Part shown: piece after piece, positions 1 to 10,100 of the stretch
Layout: each line of letters begins with the position of its first letter
Position numbering within the stretch: the first letter of the stretch is position 1
Program-made: the position numbers and the translations under genes
The notes under the pieces: model-generated
Told to the model about the DNA's origin: nothing
The model's input: only the letters and a program-made list of their open reading frames with translations
Database searches by the model: none
Assembly: GCF_024330105.1 (NCBI RefSeq)
Contig: NZ_JANDHW010000010.1
Span: forward strand, 1 to 64,000
Origin: Coprobacter tertius
GTDB lineage: Bacteria > Bacteroidota > Bacteroidia > Bacteroidales > Coprobacteraceae
DNA: 64,000 nucleotides
Direction of reading: 5' to 3'

Positions 1-2
1 TT

Positions 3-881
3 TTCGTACCGGCCTTTATGAGCGACACGCTCAAAGACGAAACGGTGGTAATCGCGCTTACGGTGAACGGTAAGAAAAAGATATTTTCCCTGCGGCGCAA
101 CCACCTCAACCACGAGCAACGGGGCGGAAAAGACTATTACGGGTTTGCGAAAGGGTATATAAATACCTACAACGTGGTGTACGACAACACGGCCATGCGG
201 CTCATCCTCTCCGATTGGAATACCGTCAACCGAGATGGCGACTTCGGCATACCGCCCACCGGCGTGAAGGGGATACGGATGAACGGTGCAGAAAAAATGA
301 CAAATAATTCAAGATGGAGCGATTTCCCTTCCACCGGATATGTCACTCCCGCACATTTGTACGAGAGTTGGCTTTCTACGGTAGCCCTCGGCAACAACGG
401 GTTGTATATCGACGGTTTGAAAAAACATACATCGAAATATCCGGGTTGGACAGAATACGCCGGCGATAAGAATGTGTATCAAGACGAACCGCCGTCGGGA
501 GACTTTTTTATGACCGAGCAGGATGTAAGCACCATACCGGTGCCCTGGGAAGGAGCCGACGGGGCGCTCATCGCTAAAGAACTGTGCCGCAAATACCGGG
601 GCGGCGGTTTCACCAACTGGCGCTTGCCCCGGGCCTCGGAGTTCCGTGTAATCGTAGCATCTTATTCTTATTATGTGAATGAAATATGGGAAAAACTGAA
701 ATTCGGCAGCAGTCTCGATACCGAAACCTTCTGGATGGCTACCGAAGCCAGCCCGACAACAGCCTGGACAGCGTATGCTAGCACGATTAACTATTATCCC
801 AATAGGCTAGTGTATCTCTATGCCCGCGACAAGAAAACTACATTGGCGAACGTACGCTGTGTGCGGGATAATAAACAATGA
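3..881 (+). CDS. Fimbrillin-like surface protein, C-terminal part (5' end outside window)
   Basis: The frame is open to the left edge of the window, so the ATG at 18 is probably internal and this is the end of a longer protein. The first ~80 residues look like the end of a fimbrillin (FimA/Mfa1-type) domain: a TVNGKKKIFSL strand, then a 'Y-N-V-V-Y-D-N-T-A-M-R' strand and an 'SDWN' turn. The last ~110 residues (ELCRKYRGGGFTNWRLP, then a WMATEAS strand and a final NVRCVRD) resemble a DUF1566/Lcl-type C-terminal domain, which in Bacteroidales is often attached to fimbrillins. Inferred role: pilus or tip adhesin on the cell surface. The signal peptide and lipobox would lie upstream and cannot be seen. 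Confidence 0.6.
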   Translation, partial: FVPAFMSDTLKDETVVIALTVNGKKKIFSLRRNHLNHEQRGGKDYYGFAKGYINTYNVVYDNTAMRLILSDWNTVNRDGDFGIPPTGVKGIRMNGAEKMTNNSRWSDFPSTGYVTPAHLYESWLSTVALGNNGLYIDGLKKHTSKYPGWTEYAGDKNVYQDEPPSGDFFMTEQDVSTIPVPWEGADGALIAKELCRKYRGGGFTNWRLPRASEFRVIVASYSYYVNEIWEKLKFGSSLDTETFWMATEASPTTAWTAYASTINYYPNRLVYLYARDKKTTLANVRCVRDNKQ

Positions 882-893
882 CAAGTACCTATT

Positions 894-922
894 CAGGATG
901 ACAAAAAACGACTGTCATCCTG
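894..922. repeat. Perfect 10-bp inverted repeat, possible weak terminator
   Basis: CAGGATGACA and TGTCATCCTG are exact complements around a 9-nt loop, 12 bp after the fimbrillin-like stop codon. There is no T-run, so a rho-independent terminator is not well supported. The following GAGGCAGAATC/GGGATTC text resembles dispersed chromosomal repeats, but only one copy is seen here. Confidence 0.5.
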
Positions 923-975
923 AGGCAGAATCAAGGGATTCCCCCGGCACTGGGAAAGGCATTAAAAGATGTATT

Positions 976-1006
976 TTTGCCGGAGCACGAATTTTTTTTA
1001 TTTTTG
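976..1006 (+). promoter_or_regulatory. Bacteroidetes sigma-ABfr promoter for the metallophosphoesterase-ABC-tex-folK operon
   Basis: A TTTG (-33 type) at 976-979 and TATTTTTG (-7 type, consensus TAnnTTTG) at 999-1006 are separated by 19 bp, the expected spacing. The ATG at 1026 follows 20 bp after the -7 box, giving a short leader. Confidence 0.75.
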
Positions 1007-1025
1007 CAGTCTCAAAAATACGGTT

Positions 1026-2219
1026 ATGAAATTACTTCCTTTGGTTTTTATATTGCTGCTTTTATTTAATGTAGGGGTCGATTATTATATTTATCGACGT
1101 ATCATTTTACGGTGGATGAGCCGGTTCTCGATACGTATGATATTCTGGGGAAGCAGTATTTTGCTGCAACTCGGATTTTTATTTATGTCGATTATTATAA
1201 AAAGTAATTTCGACGGGCGGCATTCGTGGGCTGTTATGTGGTTTTTGTTTATTTATTTTACGGTTTATATGCCCCGCATCGGTTATTTTATAGTTTCGCT
1301 TTTCGATTACCTTCCTTTGCTGTTTAAACGTAAAAAAAATTGGATCGGCTCTATTATCGGAGGTATTCTGGGAATGTATGTGTTCGGAGCTATGTTATGG
1401 GGCGCTTTTTATGATCGTACCCACCCGATCGTTCATGAAGTCGTTATAAATTCCGAAAAATTACCGGCTTCTTTCGATGGTTACAAAATCGTTCAGTTTT
1501 CTGATACTCATCTCGAAAATTATGGGAGAGATACGGCCTTTATTTCTCGTTTTGTAGATGAAATAAACGCTTTACAGCCCGATCTTATCTTGTTTACAGG
1601 CGATCTTGTGAATAGGCGCGCTTCTGAACTGCCTCGTTTTATGCCAGTTCTTTCGAGACTGAAAGCGCACGATGGCGTATGGTCGGTATTGGGGAATCAC
1701 GATTATGGAGATTATGTAAGATGGCCTAATCCGCTCGATAAAGTAAAGAATCTCGAATCTTTAAAAGAGGGACAACGGTCGATGGGCTGGAATTTGTTGA
1801 ACAACCAGTCGGTTTATTTGCGACGGGGTAACGATTCTATTGCGCTGATCGGTGTGGAAAACTGGAGCAAGCCTCCTTTCCCGCGTTACGGCGACTTACA
1901 CAAGGCGTATCCCGATCTCGAAGATGAATATTTTAAAATACTCATGACACACGATCCTACTCACTGGCAAGCCGAAGTATTGCCTGAAACGAATATCGAT
2001 CTCACTTTATCGGGACATACGCATGCCATGCAGATTAAACAGCATTTAGGGCAGTGGAAATACTCACCTGCCGGGATGAAATATCCGGAGTGGGGTGGTC
2101 TGTATGAAAAGGAGAACCGATACCTGTATGTAAACGAAGGAACCGGTTATGTACTTTTACCTATACGTATAGGGACGCAACCCGATATTACATTTATCAC
2201 CTTAAAGTCGGTGAAATGA
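1026..2219 (+). CDS. Membrane-anchored metallophosphoesterase
   Basis: Calcineurin-like metallophosphoesterase of about 397 residues. The N-terminal ~135 residues contain several hydrophobic segments that anchor it in the inner membrane. The catalytic part carries the metal ligands in order: SDTHLENYG (~158), GDLVNR (~192), GNHDYG (~222) and SGHTHA (~329). I start it at 1026 (MKLLPLVFI), not the in-frame ATG at 969, because the promoter -7 box at 999-1006 lies between the two. It resembles YkuE/YaeI-type enzymes, some of which act on UDP-diacylglucosamine-like lipids; the substrate is unknown. Its stop overlaps the next gene by 4 bp (ATGA). Confidence 0.88.
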   Translation: MKLLPLVFILLLLFNVGVDYYIYRRIILRWMSRFSIRMIFWGSSILLQLGFLFMSIIIKSNFDGRHSWAVMWFLFIYFTVYMPRIGYFIVSLFDYLPLLFKRKKNWIGSIIGGILGMYVFGAMLWGAFYDRTHPIVHEVVINSEKLPASFDGYKIVQFSDTHLENYGRDTAFISRFVDEINALQPDLILFTGDLVNRRASELPRFMPVLSRLKAHDGVWSVLGNHDYGDYVRWPNPLDKVKNLESLKEGQRSMGWNLLNNQSVYLRRGNDSIALIGVENWSKPPFPRYGDLHKAYPDLEDEYFKILMTHDPTHWQAEVLPETNIDLTLSGHTHAMQIKQHLGQWKYSPAGMKYPEWGGLYEKENRYLYVNEGTGYVLLPIRIGTQPDITFITLKSVK

Positions 2220-3169
2220 AAAAACGGTTATTTATACTTTTTTCGGTTTTAATAGTTGTACTGCTCGGTTGTTCCCATAAAAAAGAAAAATCCCGTATTA
2301 TTCGTGTCGCTTTGTTGAAAGGGCCTTCAGCAATAGCCTTGTATCCTTTACTCGATAGCTGTTACCGGATTAACGGACGTGCTCTCGAAGTTGCCTTGTA
2401 TGATAATCCCGAACAGGTGAAAGCGTTGATGATAAAGGAGAAGGCAGACCTTGTAGCATTGCCGGTCGCTACTGCAGCTAATTTATACAATAAAGGGCTA
2501 CCTTATAATTATCTGGGATGTCCGGTATGGGGCAATTTATTTTGGGTTTCCCGTCGCGAGGGAGATAAGCCGCAGCCATTTCCTAAGATACATTTATTCG
2601 GACAGGGTACTACCCCCGATATTTTACTCTCGTATTTGTTAACAAAGGATTCCTTTTCGTCGGTAAAGAATTTTTCTCGGTCTTATGTTTATGATACGCC
2701 ACAGGCAATTGTACAAGGATTATTGGGTGAAACCGTAACCGATGCCATACTGCCGGAGCCGTTTGTTTCTATGGTTTTAAGTAGAGATAGTATGTTGTAT
2801 ATTCGTTACGATCTTGCCAATTCTTTTTCATCGAGAGGTTTTCCGCAAACTGCATTGATGTTGCATGAGCGGTTAAAAAACGAACCGGAAATTTCAGAAG
2901 AATTGAACCGTTTGTTCGAAAAATTATGTACGAAAGTTAATCATGCCGATGACCATTTAAAAGGGTTAATGGTGTTGAAACGTCTTATTCCGGATAAATC
3001 TACAGCTCATGATGTAATCTCGAGATGTGGTATCCGATATCAACACGCATCGAATATTTATAAAGAAGTAGGAGATTTACTGAATATACTGTATCTTTAT
3101 CAGCCGAAAGCGATAGGAGGAAAAGTTCCCGATATCGATTTTTATATCCTTTCAAAGACCGGCTTGTAA
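2216..3169 (+). CDS. ABC transporter substrate-binding lipoprotein (NitT/TauT/SsuA-type)
   Basis: Lipoprotein of 317 residues with a signal peptide ending in the lipobox LLGC (Cys19). The body has the layout of NMT1/SsuA-type periplasmic binding proteins: an early strand with 'RVALLKGPSAIALYPLL', then KADLVALPVATAANLYNKG, then a lobe-2 strand with LFGQGTTPDILLSYLL and an AILPEPFVSMVLS helix. It lies directly before the fused permease-ATPase (3 bp apart), so the two form one importer. The family takes up nitrate, sulfonates, thiamine precursors and similar small molecules; the substrate here cannot be read from the sequence. Confidence 0.82.
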   Translation: MKKRLFILFSVLIVVLLGCSHKKEKSRIIRVALLKGPSAIALYPLLDSCYRINGRALEVALYDNPEQVKALMIKEKADLVALPVATAANLYNKGLPYNYLGCPVWGNLFWVSRREGDKPQPFPKIHLFGQGTTPDILLSYLLTKDSFSSVKNFSRSYVYDTPQAIVQGLLGETVTDAILPEPFVSMVLSRDSMLYIRYDLANSFSSRGFPQTALMLHERLKNEPEISEELNRLFEKLCTKVNHADDHLKGLMVLKRLIPDKSTAHDVISRCGIRYQHASNIYKEVGDLLNILYLYQPKAIGGKVPDIDFYILSKTGL

Positions 3170-3172
3170 CGG

Positions 3173-4591
3173 ATGAGTGCGAAAGTAAAGATATATGTAG
3201 CCGTTATTTGTTCTTGTCTGACACTTCTGGCAGGGTGGCAATGGTTATCTATAACCATGGGTAACCCGCATTTATTTCCGGGAGTGTTTTCTCTTTTTTC
3301 CTCTTTTTACGATATTGTAATATCTCCGTTTTTTTTCGATGCGATATTTTTTACTTTTATACGCGGGTTAGCGGGTATGGGGGTATCATTGGTTGTGTCT
3401 GTTTTTCTGGCACGTGTAATGTCTTACGGTATATTTCTGAAAGCCTATATACAGCCGTTTCTTTCTTTGTTAAGGTCGATACCGGTAATATCGTTTATTT
3501 TATTATTTCTTATATGGTTGCGTCCGGGATATATTCCGTTTGTTATGGCGCTGGTTACGATGGTTCCGATTCTTACCGAGAATATCGAAACCGGTTATCG
3601 GAATTTGTCGCCAGGTATAGTCGAATTTTCGACGATATTCGGAATGAATAGGGGGAGGCGTTTTAAATATGTTGTTTATCCGGCTTTACGTCCTTATCTT
3701 TTTAGTGGGCTTGTTTCTGCATCGGGTATCGGTTGGAAGGCGATTATTATCGGTGAAGTGTTGGCTCAACCTCAGTGGGGCATCGGAGTCGCTATTAAAG
3801 AAGCTCACGGATTTATCGAGATTCCCGAACTGGTGTCGTGGACGATTATTGCCGTTTTGTTGAGTTATTTAATCGAAATTTGTTTGAGGAGGATAAGCTG
3901 TTATACCTTCCCTTTGCGTTTTAAAATTAATAGAAAGAATGTTTTAATTCCTGTATATTCAGCTATCACATTCGAGAATGTTTCTAAAACTTATGAGAGA
4001 GTGAAGCATGAGCCGCATTTGTTATTTGAAAATATTTCTTTCACGATACCACCTGACGGTGTTTGTTGTATAACCGGTGCTTCTGGAGTCGGTAAAACGA
4101 CGGTGTTGAAGATGTTATCCGGTTTGGAAAAAATCGACTCGGGAAAAATAAATACCGGAAACCATCGAATATCTTATCTACCGCAACACCCGTGTTTGTT
4201 TCCTTGGTTTACGGTAGGGGAGAATCTTATGCTTCCTCTTTTGGGATCGTATACCGAATCAGAGGCTGTCAGAATGTCGACAGAGATACTGAAGAGAATG
4301 GATTTGGAGGGATATGGAAACCGTATGCCTGATACTTTAAGCGGAGGTGAAAAACAACGGGTCGCATTGGCGAGGGCATTATTGTATCCTTCGACATTGT
4401 GGCTATTTGACGAACCCTTTACCGGAATAGATGAGGAATGCAAGAAAAAAATTATAAAATATATAACCGATCTGAGGAAAGAACGCAGTATTCTTTTTAT
4501 TTATGTAAGTCACGATACCGATGAAAAGGATATTGCCGGTTTCCAGATCGAGATTCCTTTCCATAAAAAAGAGAATAATAATATAATATGA
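3173..4591 (+). CDS. ABC transporter permease fused to its ATPase (NitT/TauT family)
   Basis: A single 472-residue polypeptide with a BPD-type membrane permease (~1-240, about six membrane segments, EAA-type loop around GMNRGRRFKYVVYPALRPYL) followed by an ABC ATPase (~262-472). The ATPase has Walker A GASGVGKTT (~302), Q-loop YLPQHPCLF (~334), signature LSGGEKQRVALARAL (~389), Walker B LWLFDEP (~410) and an H-loop VSHD (~445). In most bacteria these are two genes (ssuC/ssuB, thiX/thiZ). The fusion fixes one ATPase per permease and still allows a homodimeric transporter. It ends in a 4-bp ATGA overlap with tex. Confidence 0.85.
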   Translation: MSAKVKIYVAVICSCLTLLAGWQWLSITMGNPHLFPGVFSLFSSFYDIVISPFFFDAIFFTFIRGLAGMGVSLVVSVFLARVMSYGIFLKAYIQPFLSLLRSIPVISFILLFLIWLRPGYIPFVMALVTMVPILTENIETGYRNLSPGIVEFSTIFGMNRGRRFKYVVYPALRPYLFSGLVSASGIGWKAIIIGEVLAQPQWGIGVAIKEAHGFIEIPELVSWTIIAVLLSYLIEICLRRISCYTFPLRFKINRKNVLIPVYSAITFENVSKTYERVKHEPHLLFENISFTIPPDGVCCITGASGVGKTTVLKMLSGLEKIDSGKINTGNHRISYLPQHPCLFPWFTVGENLMLPLLGSYTESEAVRMSTEILKRMDLEGYGNRMPDTLSGGEKQRVALARALLYPSTLWLFDEPFTGIDEECKKKIIKYITDLRKERSILFIYVSHDTDEKDIAGFQIEIPFHKKENNNII

Positions 4592-6714
4592 ATACACTTT
4601 TTTGTCAATTGATCTCGAAGAGTCTCGGAATAGGAGAACGACAGGTCGGAAATACGGTCGCTTTGCTTTCTGAAGGAGCTACGATACCTTTTATAAGTCG
4701 TTATCGTAAAGAGGTAACAGGAGCTCTCGATGAAGTACAGATCGGGGATATAAAAGACCGGTATGATAAATTATGCGAGTTGGAGAAAAGAAAGCAGACG
4801 ATTTTGTTGACTATTGAGGAACAGGAAAAACTGACTCCCGAATTACGAGCTCGTATTGAAAATACCTGGGATACGACCGAATTGGAGGATATATATTTGC
4901 CTTTCAAACCGCGCCGTCGTACACGAGCTGAAGTTGCTCGTGAAAAAGGTCTCGAACCGTTGGCGAAAATATTGATGATACAGACTGAAAGAGAACCCGA
5001 AACACGTGCGCTTTCTTTTGTGAAAGGAGATGTAAAAGATGTTGATGAGGCTTTAAAAGGAGCACGTGATATTATCGCCGAGTGGGTAAGCGAAAACGAG
5101 CGGTCTCGTAATCTTGTCAGATCTGTCTTTCGTAAAGAAGCCGTAATCACGTCGAAAGTGGTAAAAGGAAAAGAGGAAGAGGGTATTAAGTATAAAGATT
5201 ATTTCGATTGGAGTGAACCTTTGAAACGCTGTTCGTCTCATCGTTTACTGGCGATAAGGCGTGGTGAAACAGAAGGATTTTTGAAAGTTTCGATCGATAC
5301 CGTCGATGAAGTATGTATCGATCGCCTCGAGGGACAATATGTAAAAGGAGCTTCCGCTTCATCGGCTCAGGTTTCAGATGCTGTCAGAGATGGTTATAAG
5401 AGATTATTGAAGCCTTCTATCGAAACCGAATTTTCAGCCATATCTAAAGAACGCGCCGACGATGAAGCTATACGTGTTTTTGCTGAAAATCTCAAACAGT
5501 TATTATTAGCTCCTCCTCTGGGTCAGAAGAGAGTAATGGGAATAGACCCGGGATATCGTACCGGATGTAAGGTCGTTTGCCTCGACGCTCAAGGTACGCT
5601 GTTGCATAACGAAACGATATATCCACATCCTCCCAAACAAGATATTTCGGGATCCGCTCGTAAAATTGTCAAATTGGTAGAGGCTTATAATATCGAAGCG
5701 ATTGCGATCGGAAACGGTACGGCGAGCCGTGAAACTGAACAGTTTATAACTAATTTACGATACGATCGTTCGGTACAGGTTTTTGTCGTGAGCGAAAACG
5801 GAGCATCTATATATTCTGCTTCTAAAGTGGCGAGAGAAGAGTTTCCAGATTATGATGTTACGGTACGCGGGGCGGTTTCGATCGGCCGTCGTTTAATGGA
5901 CCCCTTGGCCGAATTAGTTAAAATAGATCCTAAATCGATCGGAGTCGGGCAATACCAACATGATGTAGATCAGGTGAAGTTAAAAAAGTCGCTCGACCAG
6001 ACTGTCGAAAATTGTGTCAATAAGGTAGGTGTAAATGTAAATACGGCCAGTAAACATCTTCTCACTTATATATCGGGCCTCGGGCCTCAATTGGCTCAGA
6101 ATATTGTAGATTATCGCAGTAAAAACGGACCTTTTGCGTCTCGTAAAGAATTGATGATGGTTCCTCGTATGGGTGAAAAAGCTTTTGAACAATCGGCCGG
6201 TTTTTTACGAATACAGGATGCTGAAAATCCGTTGGATAATTCTGCAGTACATCCCGAAAGTTATTCTGTTGTGGAACAAATGGCCCGTGATCTCGGCTGT
6301 ACCGTCGGAGACTTGATTGTGAAAAAAGAATTGAGAAAGTCTTTGAATCTCGAAAAATATATTTCGCAAACGGTGGGACTTCCCACTTTGAATGATATCA
6401 TGGAAGAACTCGACAAACCCGGGCGAGATCCCAGAAAATGTATTCGGGTATTCGAATTCGATCCTTCGGTAAAAACGATTGATGATCTTCGTGAAGGTAT
6501 GGTATTACCCGGTATAGTGACTAATATCACGAATTTCGGATGTTTTGTCGATGTCGGAATCAAAGAGAACGGTTTGGTACATATCTCTCAGTTGGCCGAT
6601 CGTTTCGTTTCCGATCCGACCGAGGTCGTATCTTTACATCAGCATGTAAAAGTTAAAGTAATTGGTGTAGATAGAGATAGAAAGAGGGTACAACTTACAA
6701 TGAAAGAAATATGA
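4588..6714 (+). CDS. tex: Tex family RNA-binding transcription accessory protein
   Basis: Full-length Tex homologue of 708 residues (family usually 700-780). Domains in order: N-terminal helical Tex region, YqgF/RNase H-like domain beginning at RVMGIDPGYRTGCK (~312), helix-hairpin-helix repeats (ISGLGPQLAQNIVDYR, ~500-545), and a C-terminal S1 RNA-binding domain (LPGIVTNITNFGCFVDVG, ~640-705). Tex is a cytosolic nucleic-acid binding protein that affects transcription and translation fidelity. It overlaps the ABC gene upstream and folK downstream by 4 bp each, so it is translationally coupled to both. Confidence 0.95.
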   Translation: MNTLFCQLISKSLGIGERQVGNTVALLSEGATIPFISRYRKEVTGALDEVQIGDIKDRYDKLCELEKRKQTILLTIEEQEKLTPELRARIENTWDTTELEDIYLPFKPRRRTRAEVAREKGLEPLAKILMIQTEREPETRALSFVKGDVKDVDEALKGARDIIAEWVSENERSRNLVRSVFRKEAVITSKVVKGKEEEGIKYKDYFDWSEPLKRCSSHRLLAIRRGETEGFLKVSIDTVDEVCIDRLEGQYVKGASASSAQVSDAVRDGYKRLLKPSIETEFSAISKERADDEAIRVFAENLKQLLLAPPLGQKRVMGIDPGYRTGCKVVCLDAQGTLLHNETIYPHPPKQDISGSARKIVKLVEAYNIEAIAIGNGTASRETEQFITNLRYDRSVQVFVVSENGASIYSASKVAREEFPDYDVTVRGAVSIGRRLMDPLAELVKIDPKSIGVGQYQHDVDQVKLKKSLDQTVENCVNKVGVNVNTASKHLLTYISGLGPQLAQNIVDYRSKNGPFASRKELMMVPRMGEKAFEQSAGFLRIQDAENPLDNSAVHPESYSVVEQMARDLGCTVGDLIVKKELRKSLNLEKYISQTVGLPTLNDIMEELDKPGRDPRKCIRVFEFDPSVKTIDDLREGMVLPGIVTNITNFGCFVDVGIKENGLVHISQLADRFVSDPTEVVSLHQHVKVKVIGVDRDRKRVQLTMKEI

Positions 6715-7088
6715 AAATAAATCGGGCGATTATAGGGTTGGCGTCTAATATTAAAGGAGGGATGCTGCTTGTAAAGAAAAGTTGTCAGGAGATAAAAGCC
6801 ATAACGGTTTCCGCTAAGTTTTCTTCATGTTATGAGACGGTTCCGGTAAGTAGTATACCCCAGCCTAATTATCATAATTGTGTGGGAATTATCGAAACGG
6901 AGTGGGATTTCGATCATTTGAGGGAACGTTTCAAAGAGATGGAAAAAGCGGCTGGACGGCATCCTGATTCGAAGCGGCAAGGAGAGATTCCTCTCGATAT
7001 CGACATTGTGGTATGGAATGATGAAGTGGTGAAACCTCGTGACATGTTACAGGATTATATGCAAATAGGATTATTGGAATTGAAGTAA
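6711..7088 (+). CDS. folK: HPPK (FolK)-like pyrophosphokinase, short and divergent
   Basis: A 125-residue protein with the fold signature of 6-hydroxymethyl-7,8-dihydropterin pyrophosphokinase: a GLASNIKGG opening strand, SSCYETVPV and QPNYHNCVG (substrate loop), and GEIPLDIDIVVW near the end, where the two Asp that hold Mg2+ are kept. It is shorter than E. coli FolK (about 160 residues), and the usual GPRTLDLDI is GEIPLDIDI, so the conserved Arg there is missing. Folate synthesis is the likely pathway, but activity is less sure than the fold. Last gene of the operon, followed by a strong terminator. Confidence 0.75.
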   Translation: MKINRAIIGLASNIKGGMLLVKKSCQEIKAITVSAKFSSCYETVPVSSIPQPNYHNCVGIIETEWDFDHLRERFKEMEKAAGRHPDSKRQGEIPLDIDIVVWNDEVVKPRDMLQDYMQIGLLELK

Positions 7089-7100
7089 TTCTTGTAAAAT

Positions 7101-7140
7101 GATAAAAAAACCGGCATTGAAGAACGCCGGTTTTTTTATC
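7101..7140. terminator. Bidirectional rho-independent terminator
   Basis: A perfect 15-bp inverted repeat (GATAAAAAAACCGGC / GCCGGTTTTTTTATC) with a 10-nt loop and T-runs on both strands. It ends the folK operon on + and the T9SS protein gene on -, which stops at 7155. Confidence 0.93.
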
Positions 7141-7154
7141 AGAATTTAGGGACC

Positions 7155-10100
7155 TTATCGTTTGATCAGTTTTACTACTTGTGCCTGATTATTTCCGATG
7201 ATACGTATAAAGTAAACGCCGTTGCTTAATCCTTCTATATTGATCGTTTCTGTTTCGCTCTGTTGTAAAGTTTCCAGTATTTGCGATCCTTTATTGTCGA
7301 TGATCGAGATACGGCTTCCTATGGCTGCCTTTACGTTGATATACGATACGGCTGGATTGGGGAATACTTGTACAATTCTGGCTTTGGTAGCATCTAATCC
7401 GTCGAGATTATTTATGGTAACCTTTACTTTATCGCTGGTGACAGAAGCGGTAGTGTTTGTTACTACACAGTAATATTCACCTGCATCGTCTTTTGTGGCG
7501 GAAGCAATTTCAAATATATTGGAGGCAGCGTCAGCGATGGCAACTTCGTCTTTAAACCATTGATAAGAGATATCTGTGCCTGTAACTTCTATAGAGAGGG
7601 AAATTTTTTCTCCTTCTTTCACCGATACGTCAACCGGTTGTGCCGTAATTTCAGGAGCTTTCGGGGTTACTTTAACCTCTACTTTATTGCTGGTAACTGA
7701 CCCTGAAACGTTAGAGACGGTACAATAATAATTACCTGCATCATTTAAAGAAGCAGACTCGATAATTAGTTTGTCCGAGGTTTTACTTTCCAGCGCTACT
7801 TCATCTTTATACCATTGGTAAGTAACAAGTTCACCGTTAGCGGTTACCGATAAGGTTATCGTTTCTCCTTCACTGACATTTACCGCCGTCGGTTGTTCTG
7901 TGATCGACGGTTTAGCCGGTTTAACAGTGAGTATAGCTATATCTGAGTTAGTGGTACCTAAGGAGTTGGTTACGGCGCAGTAATATTTTCCTGCATCGGT
8001 TAGTTTCAAATTTGATCCGGCAATAGAATATCGAGCTGTCGTAGCTCCTTCTATCGCTACCTCGTCTTTATACCACTGGTAGGTAAGATTTCCCCCGCGA
8101 GCCGTTACGTTAAACTGGGCGGCAGTCCATCCACCGACGGTACGTTCGATCGATGCCGGTTGTTTTGTAATTTCGGGTACGATGTATTTGGTGGTTAGTA
8201 TAACCGTTTCACTCTTTGTTTCGCCAGACTCATTTTTAACGATACAATACAGTGAGGTGTTGTTATTTTCGTCGCCGGCTGTTACGCTGTAAGTCGATGA
8301 AGTTTTACCTTTAATCTCTTCTCCGTTAGCATACCACTGATAAGTGAGTTCACCCCCTGTAGCCGTAACCTTAAAAGTCGCTTTTTCATCGATGACAGCT
8401 TCTACACTTTCCGGTTGTGCGGTAATAACGGGAGCTTCGGTTATTGCAACCGAAATAGTTTTGTTGACGGTTTTACCATTAGAATTGAATTTCAGTGTAA
8501 TGTTTTCTTTTCCGGCAGTCGTTTTGGGGGTAATAATAAGATTTCCGGCATTTATAACGGCTGTAAAGAACTCATTTTCATTATAAGTAAGAGTTTTTAT
8601 GATTCCGGCGTTCAGATTATCATCATCGCTTACCAATCCGTCCAGAGCATAAGTATACGGTTCGCTGTTTTTGTCGATAACGATTTTCGATACCATTTCT
8701 TTCGAAATAACAGGTTCGTATTTGTCGGGGAATATCGGCATAGCAGGGAACCAATAGTATTGTTCTAAAGGGTATTCGGCCTGTTTTGTACCGTTAATAT
8801 CGTATTTCCATACAGTAGCATTATTCTCCCATCCTTTATTTAATACTAAGTAGATATCTTCTGTTTCGGGGTCGAGGCGGAAACCTGTTCCGTACATCGA
8901 ATAACCGCCTTCATTACCGGTAATATCGATAAACGGCGTATTCGAGGGTTCGCTGCTTCCTATTTCGTATTTGTATAGGGTCGTTCCCGAAGCTTTCCAG
9001 TATAAGGTGTTTGTTTTGTTACTGGCCCAGAATGCGGGAAGATTCCATGCAAAATTAGTTGCTACGGCAGCTGGTATCGTTACATTTTCGGTAGTGAGCG
9101 TGTAGGGGTTTATTTTTAATAATTCGGCAGTTGATTTTACACTGGCCCAAACAGAACCATCGGAACTTTGTATAATCGAACTATAAGATCCTTCTATGGT
9201 TTTTGTTATCGTATGGTTTTGAGGATCGATTACTAATATCCCTTTCGTATTATTTATTGCGAAGACGTAATCTCCGGCACGTAACATGACATTAGATTCG
9301 GTATCTTCAGTTCCGGTGATAATGTTTCCGATTTGTAGGTTTGCAATATCGAAAAGATAAATTCCCTTCGTGGTAGATACGTAACCGGTATTATCATCGA
9401 CTCCGACAAAGGCTCGTCCGTCACCATCACCTACCGTTTCGAATTGTGCGAGAGATTTTAGTGTAGAAGCTTTGGCTACAGTGAGCCTGCCTCCGGTGAT
9501 TTCAGAACTGTTGTCTTTAGCTTGTTTCGATACGATAAACACTTTATTTGCATATATAGTTCCGAACTGGCTGGTACAACCTAATTCTTTTCCCGGGTTT
9601 TCTCTTCTAAAGACACGATCGTTCCACTTTCCATCAGCATCGAGAAAATTGATGGTACTGTTTGAATGTCCGAACCAATCTTCGTTTAAGAGAAACATTC
9701 CCTGTTTATAGTCGATCGGTTTTTCGTCTTCGGGAACTGCCGGTGCCGGGGTAAATTTACTGCATACCGATTCGTCCGTAATAAATGAAAAATTAATGGA
9801 GGGTACCCATAAATCCCAGCTTCCGTCAACCAGAAAACGACTCGATGCCCCGATATTTGAATTTTCAAAAATCTTAGTTTCGTTATCTCTATAGCGATAA
9901 TTCCAAAATCCTTTGCTGAGCCATCCGCTGAAAAAATAGTCGTTGGGATCGGCCGCTTCATAGTCATCGAAATCATACCCCGAGGTATTAAAAACCCCTT
10001 GTTCCAGTTCCACCTTAGTGATACCGTTTCTGATCAGTGCGACTTCTCCTTTTTTGTCGGCATCATAACCGATTCCACCTACCGCCATGCCGTATTGCGT

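Noticed and set aside
969-1025. Upstream in-frame ATG for the metallophosphoesterase
   Set aside because: The promoter -7 box (999-1006) lies downstream of it, so a transcript from that promoter cannot contain it.
4701-5150. Minus-strand ORF of 149 codons
   Set aside because: Antisense shadow of tex, Ser/Arg-rich composition without motifs.
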